A stretch of DNA of 64,000 nt from Crocinitomicaceae bacterium TMED114 (GTDB lineage: Bacteria > Bacteroidota > Bacteroidia > Flavobacteriales_D > Sanyastnellaceae): contig NHFP02000005.1 in the NCBI GenBank assembly GCA_002172485.2, positions 122,983 to 186,982 of the forward strand, written 5' to 3'. This document shows, one piece after another, positions 9,461 to 17,541 of the stretch. The stretch's first letter is position 1. Each line of letters opens with the position of its first letter. A model generated the notes under the pieces. That model worked only from the letters and a program-made list of their open reading frames with translations, was not told where the DNA came from and searched no databases. The translations under genes were made by a program, and so were the position numbers.

Positions 9461-11023
9461 ATGCGATTTAACGCTACCCTTCTTTCCTTTTTCTTCTTCG
9501 CTGCGGCCAACCTGGCCCAAGCCCAATGTGATTGCCCGCCAGTGGCCGATCGTCCGATCGTGACCGTGGCCGCGGGTGGAACCGGCACCACCAACTGGAC
9601 CTGCGATAATACTTATGTCATCGATGGTTACGTGTTCGTCCAAGATGGCCAAGTGTTGACCATTGACGCCGGTACGGTGGTCAAGGGTGCAGCGGGTTCT
9701 GGCGCCGACGCCGCAGCCCTCATCGTGTCCCGTGGTGGACAAGTCATCGCAGACGGTACGGCCGATTGCCCCATCATCATGACCTATGAAGCCGATCCGC
9801 TCGACGGCTCCGTGGCCTACGACACGCGCGGTCAGTGGGGTGGTCTCATTGTCCTCGGAAAAGCCACCACCAACTTTGGCGGTGTCGCCCAGGTGGAGGG
9901 CATTCCGGCTGACAACGACCAAGCAGCCTACGGCGGTGACAATGACACCGACAACAGTGGTGTGTTCCGCTACGTGTCCGTTCGGCACGGAGGTGCCGAG
10001 CTCGGCGCTGCCAACGAAATCAACGGCATCACCTTCGCTGGTGTCGGTTCGGGCACCATCGTAGAGAACGTGGAGGTCGTGTCCAACCTGGACGACGGCA
10101 TCGAGTTCTTCGGCGGTGCAGTTTCTGTGAAGAATGCCATCGTGGCCTTCTGCGGTGACGACAGCTTCGACTGGGACCAAGGTTACCATGGTGACACCAA
10201 TGAGAACTGGCTCGTGATCCAAGACCAGCCGGGCGCTGTGGGTGACCGTGGCGGTGAGCTCGACGGCGACGATTCCGACGACGGAAACGTGTCTGCCGAT
10301 GAGATGCCATTCTCCACGCCGACCGTGGCCGGTTGGACCATCGTGGGTGTCGGCGGCAACCAAGGCATGCTTTTCCGCAACGGTTCCGGTGGACACGTCT
10401 CCAACGCCGTCATCACCAATGTGAGCGAGGGCATCGAGATCGAAGACAAGGAGACCCCGGAAGATGCGTTCGACCGCTGGGTGGCTGGCGACCTCACCCT
10501 GATGGACATCACCATCGTGGGCGATGCCGGCATCGATTACGATGGTGAGGAAGTGGCCGACGGCGACGAGCAGCTCCAGGCCTACGCCGACTCCAACAAC
10601 ATTGTGGTCGACAACGCCTTTGCCGTCGACTACACCTTTGGCTTCAACGCCAGCGGCACCTCCGCGACGGACACGCTGAACCTCGAGTGTGGCGCCGGTT
10701 CCGGACACGCATGGGCCCTCGGTTGGACCTTCTGTGACGCCATCAACCTCTTCGGTGGTGAGGGAACCATCAACAGTGTCGAAACCGCTTCCGTGCAGGC
10801 TGTGACCCTCTGGCCGAACCCCACCCGTGGTGACCTCCGTGTCGCTGGTCTGGCGGCTGGTGCCACCCTCGAGGTGCGCTCCATGACGGGTGCCATCGTG
10901 TGGGAAGGCGAGATTCTCGCAGGTGAGGCCGTGGTTCCGACTCGTGGTTGGACGGCTGGAGCCTACATCGTGGTGTGGACCGCCGACGGCGTGACCGGCC
11001 GCGAGCGTTTCGTCGTCCGCTGA
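9461..11023 (+). CDS. Secreted beta-helix protein with T9SS type A sorting domain
   Basis: This is a 520-residue protein. The start at 9461 gives the signal peptide MRFNATLLSFFFFAAANLAQAQ. The body has repeated short strands typical of a right-handed parallel beta-helix (YVFVQDGQVLTIDAGTVVKG, ALIVSRGGQVIADG, FRYVSVRHGGAELGAAN, ITFAGVGSGTIVENVEVVSN, DDGIEFFGG). The last 75 residues form a type A T9SS sorting domain (VTLWPNPTRGDLRV, LEVRSMTGAIVW, GAYIVVWTADGVTGRERFVVR), so it should be exported through the type IX system and attached to or released from the cell surface. Catalytic residues are not recognised. The downstream M1 peptidase is only 34 nt away. Confidence 0.88.
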   Translation: MRFNATLLSFFFFAAANLAQAQCDCPPVADRPIVTVAAGGTGTTNWTCDNTYVIDGYVFVQDGQVLTIDAGTVVKGAAGSGADAAALIVSRGGQVIADGTADCPIIMTYEADPLDGSVAYDTRGQWGGLIVLGKATTNFGGVAQVEGIPADNDQAAYGGDNDTDNSGVFRYVSVRHGGAELGAANEINGITFAGVGSGTIVENVEVVSNLDDGIEFFGGAVSVKNAIVAFCGDDSFDWDQGYHGDTNENWLVIQDQPGAVGDRGGELDGDDSDDGNVSADEMPFSTPTVAGWTIVGVGGNQGMLFRNGSGGHVSNAVITNVSEGIEIEDKETPEDAFDRWVAGDLTLMDITIVGDAGIDYDGEEVADGDEQLQAYADSNNIVVDNAFAVDYTFGFNASGTSATDTLNLECGAGSGHAWALGWTFCDAINLFGGEGTINSVETASVQAVTLWPNPTRGDLRVAGLAAGATLEVRSMTGAIVWEGEILAGEAVVPTRGWTAGAYIVVWTADGVTGRERFVVR

Positions 11024-11057
11024 GGACAAGCCGTGGCGGCGGGGTATCTTACCGCCC

Positions 11058-13565
11058 ATGCCACGACTTCCCTTCGCATTGCTGCTGATTGCGGCCTTGA
11101 ACGGGCCCGTTTTCCCTCAGGGAGACGGGCCCGTTTTGCGTCGCAGCCTTCCCCGCGACCTGAGCCACAACGGTTGCCGCCACGCCCATGTGCCGGTGGC
11201 TGAACTCGCTGCCCTGCGCGGTGCCGCGTCGGATGACAACTTCGACATGACGGGCTCCTTGGCGCGCAGCGACTCCTTCGATGTGCAGCACTACGGACTC
11301 GAGCTGGACGTCACGGCGGCTTCCTCCTTGCAAGTCAGTGGATCGGCCCACATCACTTTTCAGACCCTCGAGCCGGGAGCGTCCAACCTGTGGTTTGACC
11401 TCCATGGCGAACTCCTTGTGGATTCGCTCACGTTGGATGGCCAAAGCTGGGGTTTCGAGCAGATCGGGGACAGTGTCTTCGTTGACGCGCCGGACGGCCT
11501 TTGGCAGCCCGTTGGGCCACAGGTGGTCGGGCTTCATTACCAAGGCCAACCCGGCAAAGATCCTTATTGGGGCGGCATGACCCTCACGGGTGACTACATC
11601 TACAGCTTGGGCATTGGATTGACCACCATTCCGCCCAACCACGGCAAGGCTTGGTACCCCTGCTTTGACCAGTTCCGGGAGCGTGCGGCGTACACCTATG
11701 GCATCACCAGTGCAGGAGGAAAGCGCTTTCACGGGCAGGGCAACCTGATCCAGACGGACAGCCTTGGAGGGGACACCCTCCGCCGCGTGTTCGACATGCC
11801 GCAGCCCATTCCCACGTACCTCAGTGCCATCGCCGTGGCGGACTATGTGGACTTCGATACGACCCACACGGGCGTCTACGGGGATGTTCCCATTCGCCTC
11901 ACAGCCAAGCCGGCCAGCCTTCAGCTGATGAAGAACCGCTTCGTCGACCTCGGCGTCTGCATCGATGCGATGGAAGATTGGTGGGGCCCACACGCTTGGG
12001 AGCGCGTGGGCTACGTGATCACCACGCAGGGCGCCATGGAGCACCCGACCAACATCGCCTACCCGCTGAGCATGCTGCAGCAGAGCAATTTCCAGAATGA
12101 GGGGCTCTACGGGCACGAACTTGGACACCACTGGTGGGGGGACATGGTCTCTCCGCTGCTGCACAACCACATGTGGATCAAGGAGGGCTTTGCAGAGTAT
12201 TCCAGCCACCTGTTCGAAGAGCAGCTGAGTGGCCGGGATGAATTCGTGGAAATGGTCAAGGACAACCAGCTGTTCGTCCTGGAGCAAGCCCACATCGACG
12301 ACGAGGGATTCTGGCAGTTGTCGCCGATTCCGGACGCCCACATCTACGGCCGGCACAGCTACAACAAAGGCGCCTCGGTGGTCCACAACTTGCGGAACTA
12401 CCTGGGGGACGACCTCTTCCGCAGTGGGGGACAGGCCGTGCTGGCCGCCAACTACGGGGGAGCGCTGGACGATGTGGCCCTCGAGGCCGCTTGGGAAGAA
12501 ACCACGGGCTTGGACCTGACGCCGTGGTTCGACGCGCACATCAGGCAGCCCGGATTCTCCACTTGGGTGCTCGACAGCGCCATCACGGCCACGCCGGGTG
12601 AGGTGCCGGGCTACTTGACGATGTTGCACCTGCAGCAGAAGTTGCGGGAATGTGAGAACCACCACGACAACGAGCCGCTTGACGTGACGGTCTGGGACCT
12701 CGCCGGCCAGCGGGAGGTGGCCCAGATTGTGGTGGGAGGCCAGTACGCGATGGCAGAGATCGTCACCGACCTCCAGCCGGCCTTCGTGGCCCTCAACGCA
12801 GAGGGGCGCTTGAATCAAGGCCGCATGGACCTCGACTACTGGATTTCCGAGACGTCGTCCCTGCAGAATCTGCCTTGGGTGGACATGCGCATTGGCTGTG
12901 ACGAGGTCCTGGACGGAGACAGTGCCTTGGTGCGGGTTGAACACCATTGGGCGGCACCCGACGGCGCTCCGGGGGAGACGCCGGCCGAATTCGCGCCTTA
13001 CATGGAAGCCATCAGCAGCACCCATTTCTGGACCATCGACGGCCTTTGGCCGGACGACCTGTTGCTCGATGCCCGCTTCACGTACCGCGGTGGAGATGAA
13101 GACGACCTGGATTTCGACCTCTACGGCCAAACGGAGGCGGATGCGTTCCTCGCGTGGCGCGCCACACCTGCGGATCCGTGGGTCGAGTATCCCGATTACG
13201 AGTTGCAAATGGGCTCGGCCTTCAACGGCGGCGGGGTGTTCAAGGTGTCGAAGCTGCGCCGGGGACAATACGCCTTTGCCAACGGCGACGTCTCGGTGGG
13301 GGTGGTTTCACCTATTGCCGACCATGGGGCCTCTCCAGAGGTGTATCCGAATCCGGCCCAGGACCAAGTCCAGGTGGTGTGGCCGGAATCCGCCACACGG
13401 CTCACCGTACAGGATGCCTCGGGGCGGGAGGTCCACCGCATGAACGGAACGCAGACGGGGTCCGTTACCTTGGATGTGACGGCCTGGCCAAGGGGCTCCG
13501 TGGTCTTGCTCTGGACGGGCGCCAAAGGCGGGGTCTGCGGGTCCTCCCGTCTCGTGCTCGAATAA
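11058..13565 (+). CDS. Secreted M1-family metallopeptidase with T9SS type A sorting domain
   Basis: This is an 835-residue aminopeptidase-like protein. The signal peptide (MPRLPFALLLIAALNG) precedes the M1 N-terminal beta-domain (YGLELDVTA, GSAHITFQTLEPG). The zinc site is complete: H353-E354-x-x-H357 in GHELGHHWWGD, and the third ligand E376 in WIKEGFAEY, exactly 18 residues after His357. The exopeptidase motif is GAMEHP (near 325) rather than GAMEN, which is common in divergent M1 members. The last 80 residues (VYPNPAQDQVQVVWPE, LTVQDASGREVHRM, GSVVLLWTGAKGG) are a type A T9SS domain. It probably trims peptides outside the cell. The 5' coding region contains a terminator-like hairpin (11101-11138). 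Confidence 0.92.
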   Translation: MPRLPFALLLIAALNGPVFPQGDGPVLRRSLPRDLSHNGCRHAHVPVAELAALRGAASDDNFDMTGSLARSDSFDVQHYGLELDVTAASSLQVSGSAHITFQTLEPGASNLWFDLHGELLVDSLTLDGQSWGFEQIGDSVFVDAPDGLWQPVGPQVVGLHYQGQPGKDPYWGGMTLTGDYIYSLGIGLTTIPPNHGKAWYPCFDQFRERAAYTYGITSAGGKRFHGQGNLIQTDSLGGDTLRRVFDMPQPIPTYLSAIAVADYVDFDTTHTGVYGDVPIRLTAKPASLQLMKNRFVDLGVCIDAMEDWWGPHAWERVGYVITTQGAMEHPTNIAYPLSMLQQSNFQNEGLYGHELGHHWWGDMVSPLLHNHMWIKEGFAEYSSHLFEEQLSGRDEFVEMVKDNQLFVLEQAHIDDEGFWQLSPIPDAHIYGRHSYNKGASVVHNLRNYLGDDLFRSGGQAVLAANYGGALDDVALEAAWEETTGLDLTPWFDAHIRQPGFSTWVLDSAITATPGEVPGYLTMLHLQQKLRECENHHDNEPLDVTVWDLAGQREVAQIVVGGQYAMAEIVTDLQPAFVALNAEGRLNQGRMDLDYWISETSSLQNLPWVDMRIGCDEVLDGDSALVRVEHHWAAPDGAPGETPAEFAPYMEAISSTHFWTIDGLWPDDLLLDARFTYRGGDEDDLDFDLYGQTEADAFLAWRATPADPWVEYPDYELQMGSAFNGGGVFKVSKLRRGQYAFANGDVSVGVVSPIADHGASPEVYPNPAQDQVQVVWPESATRLTVQDASGREVHRMNGTQTGSVTLDVTAWPRGSVVLLWTGAKGGVCGSSRLVLE
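11101..11138 (+). terminator. Terminator-like hairpin inside the M1 peptidase signal-peptide coding region
   Basis: The palindrome ACGGGCCCGT occurs at 11101-11110 and again at 11125-11134, separated by TTTCCCTCAGGGAG, whose CCC/GGG can extend the stem. Four T residues (11134-11137) follow the second arm. It looks like an intrinsic terminator for the gene ending at 11023, yet it lies in codons 15-27 of the next gene. Confidence 0.5.
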
Positions 13566-13776
13566 GTCAGTCTAGACTCGGAGTTCGTGCGGGGGCATTG
13601 CCGGCCACGAACAAGGTCGACCTGCCGTGTGCTACGGCATTCTGAAGTAAGGCGGAGGGCCTTTCGAATCTCTCGAGGGGAATGAACGTCAACCTGGGTC
13701 GTTCACATTGCAACCTGAGGCCCTGTATTCCCGTTAAACCCGTCCTCCTGAACTTATTCACGATCTTCATTGGCCC

Positions 13777-14487
13777 ATGAATGCGCCCTTGCTTCAGCCC
13801 GATTACGTCCCGGTCCAGCACGACACGTGGTCCACGCTGTACCGCCGCCAGCGGGAGATGCTGGATGACAAGGCCGCCCGCCTGTATCTGGACAGTTTGG
13901 ACGCCATGGACAGCCTCACCGAGGCGACCATTCCGCGGGTCGACGCCATGACGGCGCAGCTTCAGGAGGCCACCGGTTGGGGGCTCGAGATCGTACCGGG
14001 CTTGATTCCGGTGGATGACTTCTTTGCCCTCCTCGCCCAACAACGGTTCTGCACTTCCACTTGGGTGCGGCGGCCCGATCAGCTCGACTACCTCGAGGAG
14101 CCGGACATGTTTCACGACACGTTCGGGCACGTGCCCCCGTTGATGAACCCGAAATTCGCGGCCTTCATGAAGCGCTTCGGAGAGATCGGGGTGGCCCTGC
14201 GCGGCCGCGATGAGCACGTGCTCGCCCTCCAGCGATTGTACTGGTATTTCGTGGAATTCGGATTCGTGGAGGAGCAGGGCATGCCCATGGCATTCGGTGC
14301 CGGCATCATGAGCTCGTATGGAGAAACCCAACATGCCTGGACGCTGCGTACCGACCTGCGGAAGTTCACCATGGAAGGGGTGATGTCGACCCCGTTCACC
14401 ACGACGGAAATTCAAACGACCTACTTCCTCATCGAGGACATCTCCGAGGTGATCCGGGACCTCAACGCCTGGTACGCGGCACTCTGA
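13777..14487 (+). CDS. phhA: Phenylalanine 4-monooxygenase
   Basis: This 236-residue protein is the bacterial catalytic-domain form of aromatic amino acid hydroxylase. It converts phenylalanine to tyrosine with tetrahydropterin and O2 at a non-haem iron. The facial triad is visible: His113 and His118 in MFHDTFGHVPPL, and Glu160 in LYWYFVEFGF. YVPVQHDTWSTLYRRQ at the N-terminus and GAGIMSSYGETQHA later are also family signatures. It stands 211 nt after the M1 peptidase gene and is followed 23 nt later by a methyltransferase. No pterin carbinolamine dehydratase is adjacent. Confidence 0.97.
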   Translation: MNAPLLQPDYVPVQHDTWSTLYRRQREMLDDKAARLYLDSLDAMDSLTEATIPRVDAMTAQLQEATGWGLEIVPGLIPVDDFFALLAQQRFCTSTWVRRPDQLDYLEEPDMFHDTFGHVPPLMNPKFAAFMKRFGEIGVALRGRDEHVLALQRLYWYFVEFGFVEEQGMPMAFGAGIMSSYGETQHAWTLRTDLRKFTMEGVMSTPFTTTEIQTTYFLIEDISEVIRDLNAWYAAL

Positions 14488-14510
14488 GCGCGAGGTGCGA
14501 GCTTCGCACC

Positions 14511-15125
14511 ATGAAGTACGCTCAGGATCCCGGTGCTTTTTGGAATGCGCGCTTTGGCGCCGAGCCCGCCGTCTATGGCGAGGGCCCCAATGTGTTTTTT
14601 GCCCAGCAGTTGGCCCGCATGACCCCCGGCCGCATCCTGTTGCCTGGAGATGGGGAGGGGCGCAACGCGGTGCACGCCGCCGCCCAAGGCTGGTCCGCCC
14701 GGTCCTTTGACGCCTCGTCCGTCGGGGTGGACAAGGCCTTGGCGTTCGCGACCCAACGCGGAGTGACCATCGAAGCGGAAGTGGGGAATGCCCACGATTG
14801 GGAACCGGGGGAAGCCTTCGACGCCATCGGTCTGTGCTACCTCCACATGCCGCCTGCGTTGCGGGAGGCCTTCCACCCGAGGGTGGTGGAGTGGCTCAAG
14901 CCCGGAGGCACGCTCATCGTGGAAGGGTTCGGGCCGGAGCAGCTGGCCTTCACTTCGGGCGGTCCCAAGGCATTGGACATGCTGTTCACGACCGCCATGC
15001 TGGAAGCCGATTTTGCCGGGTTGGAAGTGGAAATAAGTGTGACAGAAGAAGTTGTGCTCGACGAAGGACCTTACCACCAGGGGCGGGCCGAGGTCACGCG
15101 ATTGGTGGCCCACAAGCCGCTGTAA
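14511..15125 (+). CDS. SAM-dependent methyltransferase (class I)
   Basis: This 204-residue Rossmann-fold methyltransferase has motif I as RILLPGDGEGRNAVHAA (residues 41-57), an acidic post-I segment (ARSFDASSVGVDKA), FDAIGLCYLHMP as motif II and LKPGGTLIVEGF as motif III. The organisation resembles TehB or thiopurine methyltransferase-like small-molecule enzymes rather than nucleic acid methylases. The substrate is unknown. It follows phhA by 23 nt and probably shares its transcript. The stop is 6 nt from the convergent stop of the BNR-repeat gene. Confidence 0.85.
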   Translation: MKYAQDPGAFWNARFGAEPAVYGEGPNVFFAQQLARMTPGRILLPGDGEGRNAVHAAAQGWSARSFDASSVGVDKALAFATQRGVTIEAEVGNAHDWEPGEAFDAIGLCYLHMPPALREAFHPRVVEWLKPGGTLIVEGFGPEQLAFTSGGPKALDMLFTTAMLEADFAGLEVEISVTEEVVLDEGPYHQGRAEVTRLVAHKPL

Positions 15126-15131
15126 ACCGGC

Positions 15132-16244
15132 TCACCAGCCCAAGGCGCGGGCGCTGATGCGGCCGACCCGTCCGTTGCCGCACAGCCAAAGGGTCTCGCC
15201 CGTCGGGCTGAACCGCGCCGCATAGAAGGCGCTGTCGCTGACGTGCCGCCAGGATTGGCCACCGTCGTCGCTCACGTCGATGCCGCCGGGCGTGCCCACG
15301 AGGGCGATCTGGCGCCCACTCGACCCTGGCCGGTACCGGATGGAGGAGCCGTAGCCCGGGCCGGTGCCGTCTGCGACGAGCGTCCACGTTTCGCCGCCGT
15401 CTGCGGTGATGGCGCCGCGCGCCACATTGTCCGCCTTGGCTTCCCAGTTGCCACCCCAGATGATGCCGTGATCGGCGTCGGCGAAGTCCATCGAAAAGCC
15501 GCCCGTCATCTGGCCGCCTTGTTGGAGTGGCGTCTCGAAGGCCGTCCAGCTTTGGCCGCGGTCGAGGCTGCGGTAGACCCTCGAAGCGCTGCCGCCGGAC
15601 AGCATCCAGACGGTGTCGCCCGCTGCGGAGAGGTTGCCGTTGGAGGCGGCAAAGGCGGCTTCGCCCTCCCGGCTGGCCGGGACGCCCGGTCCGTCTTGCG
15701 CGGCGCAGGGCACGGTGCTCCAGGAGCGCCCGCCATCGTCGGAACGGAGCACCGTGAGGCAGCCGTCCAACGGGTCGCCCATGGCGATGATGGTGCTGTC
15801 GTCGAGGGCGAGGACCGCGTCGAGGAAGATCGCGGGGTCGTCATTGCGCCAAACAGTCGTTCGCGGCAGATCGAGCTCGCCATCGCGGTCGAAGGGCGCT
15901 CTGCGGACGAGGCCCGGCGAGCCGACCACGGTGCCCAGCAGCGCCTCTGAAGTACGGGCGAGCCCGCGGTAGTGGAGCGACACGGCGGAGTCGGCCAGCG
16001 CCGGGAGGGTGTCTCCGAAAACGTGGGATTCCACACGGACGCCTTGCACCGTGAGCTGCCGCCAGTGGCCGGTGGAGGAGGCCAACCAAGCGGCGTCATC
16101 CGACACGGCCTCCACTGCGCGCCAACTGCCTTCCGCAGGCACGATGCGCAGGCCATCGTCCGTTGAACAGGAAGCGAGGAGGACAACACCCGCCGTGAAG
16201 GCGGACAACCTGATGCAGAAAAGCCGAGTTTTGAGAACAGACAT
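15132..16244 (-). CDS. Lipoprotein with BNR/Asp-box beta-propeller repeats
   Basis: This is a 370-residue lipoprotein (lipobox VLLASC). At least four Asp-box motifs with S/T-x-D-x-G-x-x-W are visible: SDDGGRSWS, SLDRGQSWT, TADGGETWT and SDDGGQSWR. This implies a six- or seven-bladed propeller like the YCF48/sialidase-type photosystem-assembly fold. Bacteroidota homologues are often labelled oxidoreductase without evidence; no catalytic residues are seen. The start at 16244 overlaps head to head with the ATG of the SdpI-like gene (CATG); an upstream in-frame ATG at 16256 is possible but worsens the overlap. Confidence 0.82.
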   Translation of the reverse strand: MSVLKTRLFCIRLSAFTAGVVLLASCSTDDGLRIVPAEGSWRAVEAVSDDAAWLASSTGHWRQLTVQGVRVESHVFGDTLPALADSAVSLHYRGLARTSEALLGTVVGSPGLVRRAPFDRDGELDLPRTTVWRNDDPAIFLDAVLALDDSTIIAMGDPLDGCLTVLRSDDGGRSWSTVPCAAQDGPGVPASREGEAAFAASNGNLSAAGDTVWMLSGGSASRVYRSLDRGQSWTAFETPLQQGGQMTGGFSMDFADADHGIIWGGNWEAKADNVARGAITADGGETWTLVADGTGPGYGSSIRYRPGSSGRQIALVGTPGGIDVSDDGGQSWRHVSDSAFYAARFSPTGETLWLCGNGRVGRISARALGW

Positions 16245-16614
16245 GGAGGAGGTCATCACATTCACGTGGCTCAATTTGGGGCTCAACGCAATACCGGGCG
16301 CCTTGCTGTGGGTCATTCAAGCGGTGGTGCGGCGGTATCCGCCGGGTGCCGAGCCCAACGCGACGTACGGGTACCGCACCAAAAGGTCCATGGCATCACC
16401 GGAAGCGTGGGCCTATGCCAACCGCCGCAGCATTGATTTGTACGCGGTGTATTCCTGGCCCCTGATGGCGGCTGCGGTCCCCTTCACCTTGTACGCGGAC
16501 CTCGACACCGCACAGCTCGTGTTGTACTCGGCCATGACGGTGGCGTGTGTGTGGCCGCTGGTGGTCATTGAACGCGCCCTCAAGCGGGGCGATCACCTGG
16601 ACAACTTGTCCTGA
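16243..16614 (+). CDS. SdpI-like family small membrane protein
   Basis: This 123-residue membrane protein has an N-terminal hydrophobic helix (TWLNLGLNAIPGALLWVIQ), then GYRTKRSMASPEAWAYANRRS (here residues about 44-64), then two further hydrophobic stretches (VYSWPLMAAAVPFTL and LVLYSAMTVACVWPLVVI). The G-Y-R-T-x(3,6)-M-x(4)-W-x(2)-A-N motif is characteristic of the SdpI/YhfL-like family; in Bacillus SdpI gives immunity to the SdpC toxin, but most members have no known role. No toxin gene is next to it. The start at 16243 was chosen because it covers the first helix. Confidence 0.72.
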   Translation: MEEVITFTWLNLGLNAIPGALLWVIQAVVRRYPPGAEPNATYGYRTKRSMASPEAWAYANRRSIDLYAVYSWPLMAAAVPFTLYADLDTAQLVLYSAMTVACVWPLVVIERALKRGDHLDNLS

Positions 16615-16645
16615 ACACTTCCGCCATGGAAATGCTATGTTGTAA

Positions 16646-17008
16646 ATGATGAATCAAGCGAAAATCGTGGGGGCCTTGCTCTTGGCCATGACCTGGACGG
16701 GGTGCGTCTATGACGACCTGGATACGCTGGGCACGCCGTTTGACTGCGACACCTTCGAGACGACTTACGGGATGGACATCCTGCCCTTGGTGGAGGACCA
16801 TTGTCAAGGTTGTCACAGTGGACCCACCCCGGCGGCAGGCCTGGCGTTTGGAAGCCATGCGGAGATCGCCCAGTTCGCTGAAATCATGGTCGACCGAATG
16901 GACCTTCCGGAGGGAGACCCCCAGCTGATGCCCCAATCCGGCAAGCTCGACAGCTGTTCCATCGCCCGGTTCCACGCGTGGATAGAAGCCGGCAAACCCA
17001 ACAATTGA
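16646..17008 (+). CDS. Cytochrome c-type haem-binding lipoprotein
   Basis: This 120-residue lipoprotein has a lipobox WTGC (Cys20) and one haem-binding motif, C53-Q-G-C56-H57, followed by a methionine-containing segment (MPQSGKLDSCSIARFHAWIEAG) that could supply the sixth ligand. The short fold resembles the cytochrome c domains in Bacteroidota and Planctomycete surface proteins. Two extra cysteines (34 and 103) might form a disulfide. Its stop overlaps the YceI start by one base (TGATG), which marks the first gene of a three-gene operon. The likely role is extracytoplasmic electron transfer, partner unknown. Confidence 0.85.
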   Translation: MMNQAKIVGALLLAMTWTGCVYDDLDTLGTPFDCDTFETTYGMDILPLVEDHCQGCHSGPTPAAGLAFGSHAEIAQFAEIMVDRMDLPEGDPQLMPQSGKLDSCSIARFHAWIEAGKPNN

Positions 17009-17541
17009 TGCGCCTTTTCCTCCTTCTCGCACTGCTGTTCTTCGGAACCAGTCTCCAAGCCCAACGCTTCGCGACCCGCGAGGCCCACATTGCATTTTTG
17101 AGTGAAACCCCGATTGAGGACATCCGTGCGGAGAGCCGTGAGGCGTCCGCCATTTTCGATGCCGAAACCGGACAGCTCGCCTTTCAGGTGCCCATCTTGA
17201 GTTTCCATTTCCCGAAGGCCCTGATGGAGGAGCATTTCAATGAGAATTACATGGAAACGGAACGCTACCCCAAAGCGACGTTCCGCGGACAGGTGATGGA
17301 CCTCGACCTCAGCGCTGACGGTCCACAAGCGGTGCGCGCCACCGGTACCCTCGAGATGCACGGCGTGGCTGTGGAGCGGGACATCACGGGATCCATGGAG
17401 AACACCGGCTCGGGGTGGCGCATCGAGGCCGCCTTCGACGTGCCCTGTGCCGACCACGACATCGCCATCCCGAAAGTGGTGTCGGAAAACATCGCCGAGG
17501 TCATCGGCGTGACCTTGAACGCCAACTTGGTCGCCCAATGA
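17008..17541 (+). CDS. YceI family periplasmic lipocalin-like protein
   Basis: This is a 177-residue secreted protein (signal MRLFLLLALLFFGTSLQAQ). YceI features include FLSETPIEDIRAES, FQVPILSFHFPKALMEEHFNENYMETERYP and ATFRGQVMDLDL, then MHGVAVERDITGSM and FDVPCADHDIAIPKVV. YceI-like proteins form a beta-barrel that binds isoprenoid quinones or amphiphiles. It overlaps the upstream cytochrome gene by one base and the downstream beta-barrel gene by one base, so all three are translationally coupled. A role in periplasmic redox or lipid handling with the cytochrome is inferred from context. Confidence 0.92.
   Translation: MRLFLLLALLFFGTSLQAQRFATREAHIAFLSETPIEDIRAESREASAIFDAETGQLAFQVPILSFHFPKALMEEHFNENYMETERYPKATFRGQVMDLDLSADGPQAVRATGTLEMHGVAVERDITGSMENTGSGWRIEAAFDVPCADHDIAIPKVVSENIAEVIGVTLNANLVAQ

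Noticed and set aside
11049..13268. Long minus-strand frame opposite the M1 peptidase
   Set aside because: This is a GC-rich shadow frame; the plus strand has a complete zinc site and T9SS domain.
13566..13776. RNA gene or riboswitch before phhA
   Set aside because: I found no tRNA-like cloverleaf, known riboswitch core or terminator there; only unstructured intergenic DNA is seen.
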